Shown in pieces: positions 54,423 through 63,179 of a DNA stretch of 64,000 nt (positions are counted from its first letter, which is position 1; the number at the start of each line of letters is the position of its first letter). A program made the translations under genes and the position numbers. Source of the DNA: Pseudomonadota bacterium (GTDB lineage: Bacteria; Pseudomonadota; Gammaproteobacteria; Steroidobacterales; Steroidobacteraceae). A model generated the notes under the pieces. It did not search any database. It saw nothing but the letters and a program-made list of their open reading frames with translations, and had not been told where the DNA came from. The stretch spans positions 62,001-126,000 of the forward strand of contig JADJOO010000013.1 of the NCBI GenBank assembly GCA_016713725.1, read 5' to 3'.

Positions 54423-55367
54423 CTACTTGCAGACTCTGTTTCGTAACGCTTGTTCCCGCGAGCACAGGCATGTACCAGCGCTTCGGCGATCGGGGTATCG
54501 GTTCTTCCAGCGGCGGGCCAGCCAACCGGCGTAGTGCATGATGCGCAGGGTGCGCAGGGGCTCGATCAACGTCGTCTCATGCTGATCGAAGTCGGCGAAC
54601 TCCTGGTAGCCCGCGACGATGTCGTCCAGCTGGGCGCGCATTTCCTCCGGCCGCCCCGAAAGCAGCATCCACAAGTCCTGCACCGCGGGCCCGGTCATGC
54701 AATCGTCGAGATCGACGAAATGCGGGCCCTTCTCCGTCCACAGCACGTTGCCCGGGTGGCAGTCGCCGTGGAGGCGCAGCGTGCGCAGTGGCGTCGCCTC
54801 CTCGAAGCGTTGCTCGACGAGGCTCAACACGTCTTCGGCCAGCGATTCGTAGGCCACCTCGAGGTGCGACGGAATCCAGCCGGAGTCGAGCAGGTAATCG
54901 GCCGTCTCCTGCCCCAGCACGCGCCAGTCCAGGTGCGGTCGATGGCGAAACGGGCGTGTACGCCCGATTGCGTGGATGCGCGCCAGGAAGCGACCCATCC
55001 ACTGGCGATCGTCCCTGGTGCCTAGTTCGGGCCAGCGCCCGCCGGCCCTGGGGTAGACGGCGTAGCGGAATCCCTCGTGCTTGAAGAGACTGCGTCCATC
55101 GTGGAGATCCGGCGCTATGACCGGGATCTCCGCGCGCGCGAGTTCGAGCGCGAACTCGTGCTCCTCGAGGATCGCCGCGTCGGGCCAGCGCTCGGGGCGA
55201 TAGAATTTCACCACGACCGGGGTATTGTCCTCCCGGCCGACCTGGTAGACCCGGTTCTCATAACTGTTGAGCGCCAGGATGCGGCCGTCGCAGCGGTGCC
55301 CGAGTTCCTCGACCGCGCTGACGACGACGTCGGGGGTCAGCGCGGAATAAGGGTGCGGCGCATTCAT
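54423..55367 (-). CDS. srkA: SrkA/YihE-type stress response kinase
   Basis: The 314-residue protein belongs to the SrkA (YihE/RdoA) Ser/Thr kinase family of the aminoglycoside-phosphotransferase fold, which protects against envelope stress. Family motifs are LNSYENRVYQVGREDNTPVV, VVKFYRPERWPDAAILEEHE, the catalytic loop RLHGDCHPGNVLW (about residues 197-209) and the metal motif FVDLDDCMTGPAVQDLWMLL. The last 25 residues after LARRWKN do not match the expected Pro/Phe-rich end, so a further indel near 54500 is possible. It diverges from glrK. Confidence 0.88.
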   Translation of the reverse strand: MNAPHPYSALTPDVVVSAVEELGHRCDGRILALNSYENRVYQVGREDNTPVVVKFYRPERWPDAAILEEHEFALELARAEIPVIAPDLHDGRSLFKHEGFRYAVYPRAGGRWPELGTRDDRQWMGRFLARIHAIGRTRPFRHRPHLDWRVLGQETADYLLDSGWIPSHLEVAYESLAEDVLSLVEQRFEEATPLRTLRLHGDCHPGNVLWTEKGPHFVDLDDCMTGPAVQDLWMLLSGRPEEMRAQLDDIVAGYQEFADFDQHETTLIEPLRTLRIMHYAGWLARRWKNRYPDRRSAGTCLCSREQALRNRVCK

Positions 55368-55411
55368 TGCTTCGATTGTACGGCGTCACGTACCCTTCCC
55401 GGCACTTCGCC

Positions 55412-56881
55412 ATGGCACGCTTACCCTTCCGCCCCCGCTCCCTGACTGGCCTGATCCTGCTCGGGTTCGTGATCGTTGCCCTGCCCGCCCTGCTCGGCAC
55501 GATCAGCGCCGCCATCGAAATGCGCAATCTGTCGGCCGCGAGCGAACGCCTCGTGGTCAATGGCGTGGCTGCCACGCAGTACACGCAGGCCCTCGTGCGA
55601 CAGGTCTCGTCGCTCGAAAGGACGGCGCGGCTCTACCAGATCATTCCGCGCCCGGCCCTGCTCGACGCCTTCCGGCAGAACCGCGACCTGCTCAGCAAGA
55701 CGCTGGAAAACTTCTCTGCGCTGACGGGTGGCAACGACGAGCGGGCCAAGGTCATCGACAGCATGCGCGGCACGATCGATCTGATCTCGAGCGCCATCGA
55801 ATCGCAATCATCCGCAAGCATCTCGCGCACGCTGCGCGAATTCACCGCGCTGGCTCGCGATGCCGGCCAGCTCTCGAACCTGGCAAGCGCCCAGACTGAC
55901 CGGGAGCTGAAACAACTCCAGGCCGAGACCGAAAAGGTGCGGCGCCGGCTGTACTGGCAATCGCTCGCGCTGGTCCCGACCACCGTCGGCCTGATCGGGA
56001 TGTTCGCGCTGGTCCTGGCGCGACCGATCCGCCAGATCGACGCGGCCATCAGTTCGATCGGGCACGGGCAGCTGAGTGAGCCCGTCAAGGTCCAGGGACC
56101 ATCCGACCTGCAGGCACTCGGCCGGCAGCTCGAGTGGCTCAGGGTCCGGTTGCAGGACATCGCCGAGGAGCGCAATCGATTCCTGCGCCACATGTCGCAC
56201 GAGCTGAAGACGCCGCTCGCCAACATCCGCGAGGGCACCGAACTGCTGATGGACGGCGCCGTCGGCCCGCTCGACTCCGGGCAGCGAGAGGTGGTGGCCA
56301 TCCTGCAGGAAAACGGCATCAAGCTGCAGCGCCTGATCGAGAACCTGCTGTCCTACAGCGAGTGGCAGGCGAAGCGCAGCGACCTGGAGGTCGGTGAGAT
56401 TCGCCTGTTGCCGCTCGTGAAGTCGGCGATCGAGACCTACCGGTTGCCGCTCAATGCGCACCGCCTGCGCCTCGACCTGCAAGTGCCGGATCTCACGCTG
56501 GCCGCGGACCGCGAGAAGCTGCAGTTGATTCTCGACAACCTGATCTCGAACGCGGTGAAGTTCACGCCGGACGGCGGTACGATCACGTTGCGCGCCGCGT
56601 ATGACGGTGCGGGCAGGAACCTCGTGCTGGACGTGGCCGACACGGGGCCTGGGATCCCGCTGGAAGAACGCCCGCGGATTTTTGCGGCGTTCTACCAGGG
56701 CGCCACTCCTCAGGGCGGACTCGTTCGAGGCACGGGTATCGGACTGTCCGTAGTGCAGGAATTCGTGCTGGCACATGGCGGCAGCGTCGAGATCGTCGAC
56801 GGTGAATTTTCGGGTGCCCACTTCCGTGTGCGATTACCTCTTACCCACACTCTGGCGGAAAGCGGGACCAGGCCGGGATGA
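55412..56881 (+). CDS. glrK: GlrK/QseE-type sensor histidine kinase
   Basis: The 489-residue kinase has two membrane segments (about 15-35 and 183-205) flanking a helical periplasmic domain, and a HAMP domain. The HisKA box is HMSHELKTPLANIREGTELL (His about residue 267). The ATPase boxes are DNLISNAVKFTPDGG, DTGPGIP and GTGIGLSVVQEF. It is followed by a QseG-like lipoprotein gene and a GlrR-like regulator, the glrK-qseG-glrR order. In enterobacteria this system responds to envelope stress. The ATG at 55412 gives MARLPFRPRSLTGLIL. Confidence 0.88.
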   Translation: MARLPFRPRSLTGLILLGFVIVALPALLGTISAAIEMRNLSAASERLVVNGVAATQYTQALVRQVSSLERTARLYQIIPRPALLDAFRQNRDLLSKTLENFSALTGGNDERAKVIDSMRGTIDLISSAIESQSSASISRTLREFTALARDAGQLSNLASAQTDRELKQLQAETEKVRRRLYWQSLALVPTTVGLIGMFALVLARPIRQIDAAISSIGHGQLSEPVKVQGPSDLQALGRQLEWLRVRLQDIAEERNRFLRHMSHELKTPLANIREGTELLMDGAVGPLDSGQREVVAILQENGIKLQRLIENLLSYSEWQAKRSDLEVGEIRLLPLVKSAIETYRLPLNAHRLRLDLQVPDLTLAADREKLQLILDNLISNAVKFTPDGGTITLRAAYDGAGRNLVLDVADTGPGIPLEERPRIFAAFYQGATPQGGLVRGTGIGLSVVQEFVLAHGGSVEIVDGEFSGAHFRVRLPLTHTLAESGTRPG

Positions 56882-57013
56882 GGGCGCCGGTCGTCATCCA
56901 CTCGCCGGCCCGTGTCATTGCTGGAGCACCGTGTCCGGCCGTTCCTGATTCGGACTATCATTTGGAGCTCGCGCCGCACAGGCACATTCAACTTCCGGCA
57001 GCGTTGCCACGAA

Positions 57014-57631
57014 ATGACCTTCATCCTGCAATTGACCGTCCGTAGCGCGCTTGTAGCAGTCGCCGCGATCGCCGTCACCGCGTGCGCGGGCCTGCAACCT
57101 GCCAGCAAACCGGGCGTGCCCGGCCAGACCGTCACGGCGCCCACGCCGAAACCGACCGGCGTCACATCGTATTTCGAAGTGCTCGACCTCATGGCTCCCG
57201 GTGACGCCGTCCGTCAGTCGACCGAGTTGGCGTCGACGCTTTCCCAGGCACAGCAGAACCCGACCTCATCGAATCGCCTGCGCCATGCGATCGCGCTCGG
57301 TGCTGCGGGTCACTCGTCGAGCAATCCAGTCGAGGCCCGGCGGCTGATCACCGAACTGCTCGCAGGCGTGCACGACCTGACGTCGCAGGAGATCTCGCTC
57401 GCCAACGCTTTCCAGCGTGAATTCGACGCGCGAGTCGCGCTGTATGCCGGCCTGGCGCGACAACGCGAGGAGTCGGAGCGCCAGATGGAGTCGCTCGGTG
57501 CGGACGACGACCGTCGCTACAGCGCGCTGAACGCCGAGACGCAGCGACTGAAGAAAGCGCTGGCGGAAGCCGAGCGCAAGCTCGAGGCCGTCGCGGAGAT
57601 GGAGCGTACCCTCACACCGGAAAGCCAGTGA
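57014..57631 (+). CDS. qseG: QseG-like lipoprotein
   Basis: The 205-residue protein has a lipoprotein signal ending IAVTACAGLQPAS (Cys about residue 25), a Pro/Thr linker and a helical domain. The C-terminal coiled coil runs RLKKALAEAERKLEAVAEME. Position between the GlrK-like kinase and the GlrR-like regulator matches QseG, an outer-membrane lipoprotein that controls the kinase. Sequence alone would not identify it. The ATG at 57014 is used because the signal peptide starts there. Confidence 0.7.
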   Translation: MTFILQLTVRSALVAVAAIAVTACAGLQPASKPGVPGQTVTAPTPKPTGVTSYFEVLDLMAPGDAVRQSTELASTLSQAQQNPTSSNRLRHAIALGAAGHSSSNPVEARRLITELLAGVHDLTSQEISLANAFQREFDARVALYAGLARQREESERQMESLGADDDRRYSALNAETQRLKKALAEAERKLEAVAEMERTLTPESQ

Positions 57632-57647
57632 GCACCTGACCTTGGCC

Positions 57648-58924
57648 ATGTCGCGGACCAGCAAGCGCACGCCAAAAATCCTCGTCGTCGACGACGATCC
57701 TGGACTGCTGCGCCTGCTCACGATCCGGTTGCGCTCGCAGAAATACGAAGTGGAGCCCGCGGAGAATGCCGCCAAGGCGCTCTCCGTCATCGCCCGTTTC
57801 CGCCCCGATCTCGTCATCACCGACCTGCGCATGGCCGAAATGGACGGCATCGCGCTGCTGCGTGAACTGCAGCGTCGCTGGCCCGGCCTCAACGTCATCA
57901 TGCTGACCGCGCACGGCACCATCCCGGATGCCGTCAAAGCCACGCAATCGGGCGCCTTTGCGTTCCTGACCAAGCCGGTCGAAAAAGAGCAACTCCTCGA
58001 AGAGGTGCGGCGCGCGCTCAAGACTTCGGGTTTCGCGGACACGGCCGAGGAATGGCGGACGGAGTTCGCCACCCGCAGCCCCCTGGTGGAAGACCGGCTG
58101 GCCAAGGCCCACCTGGTCGCGGGCACGGATTCATCGGTCTTGATCACGGGCGAGCCCGGCACCGGCAAGGAACTGCTGGCGCGGGCGATCCATTGGGCCA
58201 GCAGTCGCCGCGAGGGAGCCTTCGTGTCCGTTGACTGCAGCGCGCTGGACGGCAGCGCCGAGCACCTTGCGGCCTGCGAACAGGAACTGGCTCGAGCCGC
58301 ACAGGAAGCCACGGGCGGGACGATCTTCCTGCGTAGTGTCGACGACCTCGCCCTGAGCCTCCAGACGCGCCTCGCGAGCCTGCTGCGCGGTCCGCGGGAC
58401 GTGCGGGTGCTGGCGACCAGCGATCGCCGCCCGAGGAACTCGCGGCCGATGGACGCTACTCCACGGAACTGCTGGAACGGGTCAGCGCCGTCCACATCGA
58501 CCTGCCACCTCTCAGCCGACGCCGGGAAGACGTGCCGCTGCTGGCCGCGCAGTGTCTCGAAGATCTGGCCGTCGAAACCGGCCAAACCAAGCGCACGCTT
58601 TCGCCGGAAGCCATGGAAACCCTGGCGAGCGCCAAGTGGCCGGGAAATGTCCGCCAGCTGCGCATGGTCGTGCGGCAGGTAGCGTCGTTGGGCGCCGGGC
58701 CGGTGATCACCGTAGAACAGGTGCAGGAAGCTCAGGGACAGGCCACGCAGCTGCCGAGCTTCGACGAGGCTCGTGATGAGTTCACGCGGAACTATCTAGT
58801 GCAACTCCTTCAAATTACTCAGGGAAATGTCAGCCAGGCTGCACGGATGGCAAAGCGGAATCGCACGGACTTCTACAAGCTGCTGACGAAGCACGAACTG
58901 CGGCCGGAAGAGTTCAAGGACTGA
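57648..58924 (+). CDS. glrR: GlrR-like response regulator with degenerate AAA+ domain (frameshifted)
   Basis: The receiver domain has VVDDDPGLLRLL, the phospho-Asp in LVITDLRMAEMDG and Lys in AFLTKPVEKEQ. The AAA+ domain keeps Walker A ITGEPGTGKELLARAIHW. The sigma-54 contact loop GAFTGA is absent and Walker B reads TIFLRSVDDL, where an Asp-Glu pair is expected. One base is missing near 58430 (CCC run). The next frame gives EELADGRYSTELLERV-like sequence and a Fis-type helix-turn-helix end (QGNVSQAARMAKRNRTDFYK). Joined length is 425 residues. ATG 57648 is 16 bp after qseG. Confidence 0.85.
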
Positions 58925-59180
58925 GGTTCGAGCCTGCCCCGCACATCGGGGAACGGCGACCGGTTTCCCGACCGCGTCGCGCGCAGTGACCTTTCAACAT
59001 CGCCATCTTGTTCAACGACGGTGACTTGAACAACTGAATCGAGGTCGGCGTCAAGTGATCTCGAAGGTCATTTGATGATCACAGGGAAGCAGTTGTTCGA
59101 AACGCGAACCACTGCACGTTTCGGATCTCCACCGTTGCGGCTCGCACGCACCGGGACGACACTCGCCCACAGTTAGTAAA

Positions 59181-59256
59181 CGGCAAACCCGTCGCAAGAC
59201 GGGGACGCAAAGCCTCCGGTCCACGGCTGCAAAGCACAGGGATAGCGGGGTTGCCA
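59181..59256 (+). ncRNA. Cyclic-di-GMP-I riboswitch (GEMM-I), copy 1
   Basis: The conserved core GACGCAAAGCCTCCGG (59204-59219) lies between a GCAA-capped stem (CCCGTC GCAA GACGGG) and GATAGCGGGG. The outer stem GGCAA / TTGCC (59182-59186, 59251-59255) closes it. The leader continues 122 nt to the start codon. CCACC (59351) can pair with GGTGG of the ribosome-binding site (59365), so control may be translational. The part of the 58925-59378 gap before it (58925-59180) shows nothing I can assign. Confidence 0.93.
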
Positions 59257-59378
59257 GTCAGGCGACTGAAGTAGCGCGCGCGGGGTTCCGCGCGGTCACG
59301 CGAATCGCCGCTGCCAGCCCCAGCACATTCCCACCGCTCCAACCGTCGGGCCACCAGCCTGCTCGGTGGAGTTGTGGA

Positions 59379-60092
59379 ATGTCGATCACCACTGCCAGGA
59401 CACGCGCACTCGCAATCACGCTCCTGGTCTCGCTTACTCTGACGGCATGTTTCGACAGCGGCAACAAACGCGCCGTCGGCACCGACCCTGTTGCGACGCC
59501 GACCCCACCGCCGACCACACCGCCGACCACGCCGCCGGTCAGTGAACCAAACCAGGCGCCGACGATTTCCGGCACGCCGCTGACTTCGGCCAAGACCAAC
59601 CAGCCTTACGCTTTCCAGCCGGTCGCCAGCGACCCGGATGGCGACAAAGTCACGTTCAAGGTCTACAACAAGCCTGCCTGGGCGACGTTCGACCCGGCGA
59701 CTGGCAAGCTCGCGGGCACGCCGTCCAGCTCGTCGACCGGCAAGTTCAGCAACATCACGATCGTCGCCTCCGATGGCACGGACAGTGTTCAGCTCAAGCC
59801 GTTCGAAATCACGGTCGCATCGACGGCCACGACCGGCTCGGCCACTCTGAGCTGGCAACCCCCGACCGAAAATGCCGACGGGTCGCCGCTCACCAACCTG
59901 GCGGGATACGTGATCCGCTATGGCACGCGGTCTGACGCCCTCACGACGGAACTGAAGATCAGCAATCCCGGCATCACGACGGCGATGATCGAAGATCTCG
60001 CGCCGGCCACGTGGTACTTCACCGTCAGCGCCTACACATCGACTGGCGTGGAGAGCGTGCCGTCGGCCGTGGGCTCGAAGACCGTGACTTGA
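59379..60092 (+). CDS. Secreted lipoprotein with Ig-like and fibronectin III domains
   Basis: The 237-residue protein has a lipoprotein signal ending LTLTACFDSGN (Cys about residue 24). A Pro/Thr-rich linker (TPTPPPTTPPTTPP) is followed by an He_PIG/cadherin-like Ig domain (about 58-147, FQPVASDPDGDKVTFKVYNK). A fibronectin type III-like domain follows (about 152-235, ATLSWQPPTENADGSPLTNL). It is a close relative of the protein at 60225-61133. The c-di-GMP riboswitch upstream suggests a role in adhesion, matrix or surface motility. The exact function is unknown. Confidence 0.8.
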   Translation: MSITTARTRALAITLLVSLTLTACFDSGNKRAVGTDPVATPTPPPTTPPTTPPVSEPNQAPTISGTPLTSAKTNQPYAFQPVASDPDGDKVTFKVYNKPAWATFDPATGKLAGTPSSSSTGKFSNITIVASDGTDSVQLKPFEITVASTATTGSATLSWQPPTENADGSPLTNLAGYVIRYGTRSDALTTELKISNPGITTAMIEDLAPATWYFTVSAYTSTGVESVPSAVGSKTVT

Positions 60093-60147
60093 GGTTGCAT
60101 GCGGCGGCAATGGCTTGCCGCCGCAGACCCTGCAGTTGCGCGAACCG

Positions 60148-60187
60148 GCGGGGGGCGGCCCCCCCGGCGGGGGGGGGGGGGGGGCCG
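60148..60187 (+). repeat. Poly-G/poly-C tract between the converging Ig-like genes
   Basis: G-rich sequence with a run of seven C (60159-60165) is followed by 16 consecutive G (60169-60184). It can fold as a hairpin or quadruplex and fills most of the 132-bp gap between the two converging genes. Confidence 0.7.
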
Positions 60188-60224
60188 GGTGTCGTCCGCG
60201 GCCACCCGTGTTGCCGCCGCCGGG

Positions 60225-61133
60225 TTACAGGATGGTCTTCTGCACGACGTTCGAGAGGTTGCTTTCGACGTTGGCGAGCGTGTAGGCATTTACGGCGAAG
60301 TACCACGTTCCCGCTGTCAGGCTCTCAATCATCGCCAGCGTGATGCCCGGATTCGCAATGGTGACAAGCTGGTCAAGATTGTCGGCAGCCGTGCCGTAGC
60401 GGATCTTGAAGCCGGCAAGGTCGTGCAGCGGCAGGCCATCGACGTACTCGGTAGGAGGCTGCCAGGAGAGTGTGGCGGCTCCCACGGCGACGGGGTCACT
60501 GACCGTAATGGTGAAAGGCGCCAGCGAGGCGGAGTTCGTGCCATCGGTCACGCGCACCATTACGTTTGAGTAGGTGCCGACATCGGTCGCGGTCGGAGTT
60601 CCTTGCAAACGCCCAGTGGCGGTGTCGAACGCTGCCCATGCTGGCTTGTTGGACACCGAAAACGCCAGGACTGCGCCTTCAGGGTCGGCCGCCGTCGGTT
60701 GAAAATAGTACGCGCTCGCTGCCGTCGCGGTCCGCAGGGGAGAGGCCGAGATCGTGGGAGTTGCGTTGACGTTCGTTGCCGCACGGACCGTGATCGTGAA
60801 GGCCGCCAGGGTCCTGGTCCGTCGACCATCCGAGACTGCGATCGAGATGGGGCGGGATTTCCCGATGTCCCTTGCACCTGGGCGGCCGTAGAGCTGACCG
60901 GTGCGCCGGTTGAAACTTGCCCAGCGCGGAAGGCCGCCTACGCCGAAGGCAAGCTTGTCGCCGTTGGCATCGCTCGCCCTAGGAATGAAGGAATAGTAGC
61001 TGCCGGCGGTGACGGCCGGGCGCGGCGATCCGCCGATCGTCGGCGCGACGTTGCCTGCGTGCGCAGCACGGACGCATGTCGTACCGCCAAGAACCAGGAC
61101 GACGCCCAGACGCAGCAATCGTTTCGACAGCAT
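60225..61133 (-). CDS. Secreted protein with two Ig-like domains and fibronectin III domain
   Basis: The 302-residue protein has a Sec signal peptide (MLSKRLLRLGVVLVLGGTTC, cleavage near AHAG). Two He_PIG-type Ig domains follow (about 30-117 and 122-212; DANGDKLAFGVGGLPRWASF and DPEGAVLAFSVSNKPAWAAF) and a fibronectin III-like domain (ATLSWQPPTEYVDGLPLHDL). The C-terminal half is strongly similar to the protein at 59379-60092. The ATG at 61133 has GAGGAGAG upstream. A c-di-GMP-I riboswitch precedes it at nearly the same distance as in the other copy. Confidence 0.8.
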   Translation of the reverse strand: MLSKRLLRLGVVLVLGGTTCVRAAHAGNVAPTIGGSPRPAVTAGSYYSFIPRASDANGDKLAFGVGGLPRWASFNRRTGQLYGRPGARDIGKSRPISIAVSDGRRTRTLAAFTITVRAATNVNATPTISASPLRTATAASAYYFQPTAADPEGAVLAFSVSNKPAWAAFDTATGRLQGTPTATDVGTYSNVMVRVTDGTNSASLAPFTITVSDPVAVGAATLSWQPPTEYVDGLPLHDLAGFKIRYGTAADNLDQLVTIANPGITLAMIESLTAGTWYFAVNAYTLANVESNLSNVVQKTIL

Positions 61134-61257
61134 CGCCAACTCTCCTCACGCCGGATGCCTTCGGGCCCGGGCGGAGAACCTGGCGCAGCAGGTCGCTGAA
61201 CGATTCGCGATCGCGCGTTGCGGCAGTAGAACGCGGCGCGCAATCCCGTGAAGGTTC

Positions 61258-61330
61258 CGGCAACCCCGCTGTCCCAGGCACTGGCCGTGGACCGGAGGCT
61301 TTGCGTCCCCGCCTTGCGACGGGTTTGCCC
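61258..61330 (-). ncRNA. Cyclic-di-GMP-I riboswitch (GEMM-I), copy 2
   Basis: On the minus strand GGCAAACCCGTCGCAAGGCG is followed by the core GACGCAAAGCCTCCGG and then CAGCGGGGTTGCC. The outer stem pairs 61325-61329 with 61259-61263. A U-A pair of the first copy is U-G here. The leader ends 124 nt before the start. GGAGA of the ribosome-binding site (61141-61145) can pair with TCTCC (61173-61177). The rest of the 61134-61497 gap shows nothing I can assign. Confidence 0.93.
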
Positions 61331-61497
61331 TTGAACGAGAACTGTTGGGGAGTCTTCTACGCGGTCTCGCCGCAGTAAAGTCCGCGATCGTCAATCTGCG
61401 CGACATGCAGCAGAACCTGACTCGCGACCAAAATGGTTGCAAGTTCTGCGAATTACGTCACGCCGAAACCACCCCGGCCTGGTGGCGCCCGGAGAAG

Positions 61498-61573
61498 TGG
61501 CGTCCCCACGGGGATTCGAACCCCGGTCGCTACCGTGAAAGGGTAATGTCCTAGGCCTCTAGACGATGGGGAC
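61498..61573 (-). tRNA. tRNA-Glu (TTC)
   Basis: The 76-nt sequence starts GTCCCCATCGTCTAGAGGCC and ends in encoded CCA. The anticodon loop CTTTCAC has anticodon TTC at 61537-61539. It is nearly identical to E. coli tRNA-Glu in the arms and 4 bp from tRNA-Ala. Confidence 0.97.
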
Positions 61574-61577
61574 GTCG

Positions 61578-61653
61578 TGGTGGAGCCAGACGGGATCGAA
61601 CCGTCGACCTCCTGCATGCCATGCAGGCGCTCTCCCAGCTGAGCTATGGCCCC
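61578..61653 (-). tRNA. tRNA-Ala (GGC)
   Basis: The 76-nt sequence starts GGGGCCATAGCTCAGCTGGG, has anticodon loop ATGGCAT with GGC at 61618-61620 and ends in encoded CCA. It lies upstream of tRNA-Glu and downstream of gltX on the same strand. Confidence 0.97.
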
Positions 61654-61721
61654 ACGAGGGCCGCGAATTGTCCAAGTTGCCGTGAGGCTTGTCAAATGTA
61701 CTTTGAGAGCTTTCCCGGGCG

Positions 61722-63122
61722 CTACGGAGTCGCGCAGGCGGCAATGGCCCGGTCGACGCGACGCAGTGTGGTGTCACGGCCCAGGATCTCGAGCGTGACG
61801 TCGATCGGGGGCGACACCGAACCGCCCGACACCGCGACGCGGATCGGCTGCGCCACTTTGCCCAGGCCCACCCCGCTCTCCGCCGCTACGGCCTGGACGA
61901 GCTCGTGCAGCTTCGTCGACTGCCAGTCGCCTAGCGCAGCCATGCGATCGCGCACGGCCTGCAGCAGCGGCGCAGCCTCGGCTGTCAGGTTCTTCTTCGC
62001 GGCCTTCTCGTCGTAAGTCGTGACGTCGCGGAAGAAGAACACGCTGTTCTGCGCCATCTCCTTCAGCGTCCTGGCACGCTCCTGCTGCGCCCTGGCCACG
62101 GCGGCGAGCTTCGTCAGGTCCGCGGTCTCGATGCCGAGCGCCGCCAGCTGCGGCTGCAGGAACTGCGCCAGACGCTCGGGCGTCGCACGCATGATGTGCT
62201 GCTGGTTCGTCCACAGCATCTTGTCGACGTTGAGTGCCGAAGCGCCCTTGTTGACGTCGACGATGTCGAACAGGCGCGTCATCTCCTCCAGCGAGAAGAT
62301 CTCCTGGTCGCCGTGTGACCAGCCGAGACGACCGAGGTAGTTGAGCAGGCCTTCCGGCAGGAAGCCGTCGTCGCGGTACTGCAGGGCGCTGACCGCCCCG
62401 TGACGCTTGGAGAGCTTCGCGCCGTCCGGGCCCAGGATCATCGGCACGTGCGCGTACAGCGGCGGCTCGACGCCGAGCGCGCGCAGCATGTTGATCTGGC
62501 GCGGCGTGTTGTTGATGTGATCGTCGCCACGGATGACGTGGGTGATCTTCATGTCGTAGTCGTCGACGACGACGCAGAAGTTGTACGTCGGCGTGCCGTC
62601 CGAGCGCGCGATGATCAGGTCGTCGAGTTCGCCGCTGTCGAACGTGATCGGCCCGTGCACTACGTCATTGACCACGACGGACCCTGAATCGGGATTCAGG
62701 AAACGCACCACCGGACTGACGCCCGCCACCGGTTCCTTGCGCCGACGGCAGCGACCGTCGTACCGCGGCTTTTCCTTGCGCGCGGTCTGCCCGGCGCGCA
62801 TCTCGTCGAGTTCTTCCTTCGAGCAGTAGCAGTGATACGCCTTGCCCTCGCGCAGGAACTGCTCGATGACCTCGCCGTACCGATCCATCCGTTGCGTCTG
62901 GTAGAACGGGCCTTCGTCGTGATCGAGGCCCAGCCACTGCATGCCCTCGAGGATCGCGCTCACCGCCTCGGGGGTCGAGCGCTCGCGATCCGTGTCCTCG
63001 ATGCGCAGGATGAACGTGCCGCCGTGGCGGCGCGCGTACAGCCAGCAGAACAGGGCCGTGCGGACCCCGCCGATGTGCAGCATGCCGGTGGGACTGGGGG
63101 CGAAGCGGGTGCGGACGGTCAT
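61722..63122 (-). CDS. gltX: Glutamyl-tRNA synthetase
   Basis: The 466-residue class I synthetase charges tRNA-Glu, whose gene is just downstream. It shows the HIGH motif RFAPSPTGMLHIGGVRTALF, the GluRS Cys region (CYCSKEELDEM and DGRCRRRKEP), GDDHINNTPRQINML and the KMSKS equivalent AKLSKRHGAVSAL. The ATG at 63122 gives MTVRTRFAPSPTG, the family start. The upstream in-frame extension MSVPYFL comes from the REP-like unit at 63143-63168. The gltX-tRNA grouping is common in related genomes. Confidence 0.97.
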   Translation of the reverse strand: MTVRTRFAPSPTGMLHIGGVRTALFCWLYARRHGGTFILRIEDTDRERSTPEAVSAILEGMQWLGLDHDEGPFYQTQRMDRYGEVIEQFLREGKAYHCYCSKEELDEMRAGQTARKEKPRYDGRCRRRKEPVAGVSPVVRFLNPDSGSVVVNDVVHGPITFDSGELDDLIIARSDGTPTYNFCVVVDDYDMKITHVIRGDDHINNTPRQINMLRALGVEPPLYAHVPMILGPDGAKLSKRHGAVSALQYRDDGFLPEGLLNYLGRLGWSHGDQEIFSLEEMTRLFDIVDVNKGASALNVDKMLWTNQQHIMRATPERLAQFLQPQLAALGIETADLTKLAAVARAQQERARTLKEMAQNSVFFFRDVTTYDEKAAKKNLTAEAAPLLQAVRDRMAALGDWQSTKLHELVQAVAAESGVGLGKVAQPIRVAVSGGSVSPPIDVTLEILGRDTTLRRVDRAIAACATP

Positions 63123-63142
63123 TGATTCACCGCAGCAGAATA

Positions 63143-63168
63143 GGAAATAGGGGACGCTCACCTATTCC
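63143..63168. repeat. REP-like unit, single copy
   Basis: This 26-bp unit differs from the units at 50875-50934 at one position. It stands 21 bp before the gltX start, between gltX and the tRNA-Val terminator. Confidence 0.8.
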
Positions 63169-63179
63169 CCGAAAATGAT

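Noticed and set aside
54423..54520. Certain frameshift at the SrkA C-terminus
   Set aside because: The last residues look atypical, but no single correction gives a clearly better family match.
57266..58585. 439-codon Ser/Arg-rich open frame on the minus strand
   Set aside because: It is antisense to qseG and glrR. The composition reflects complementary GC codons.
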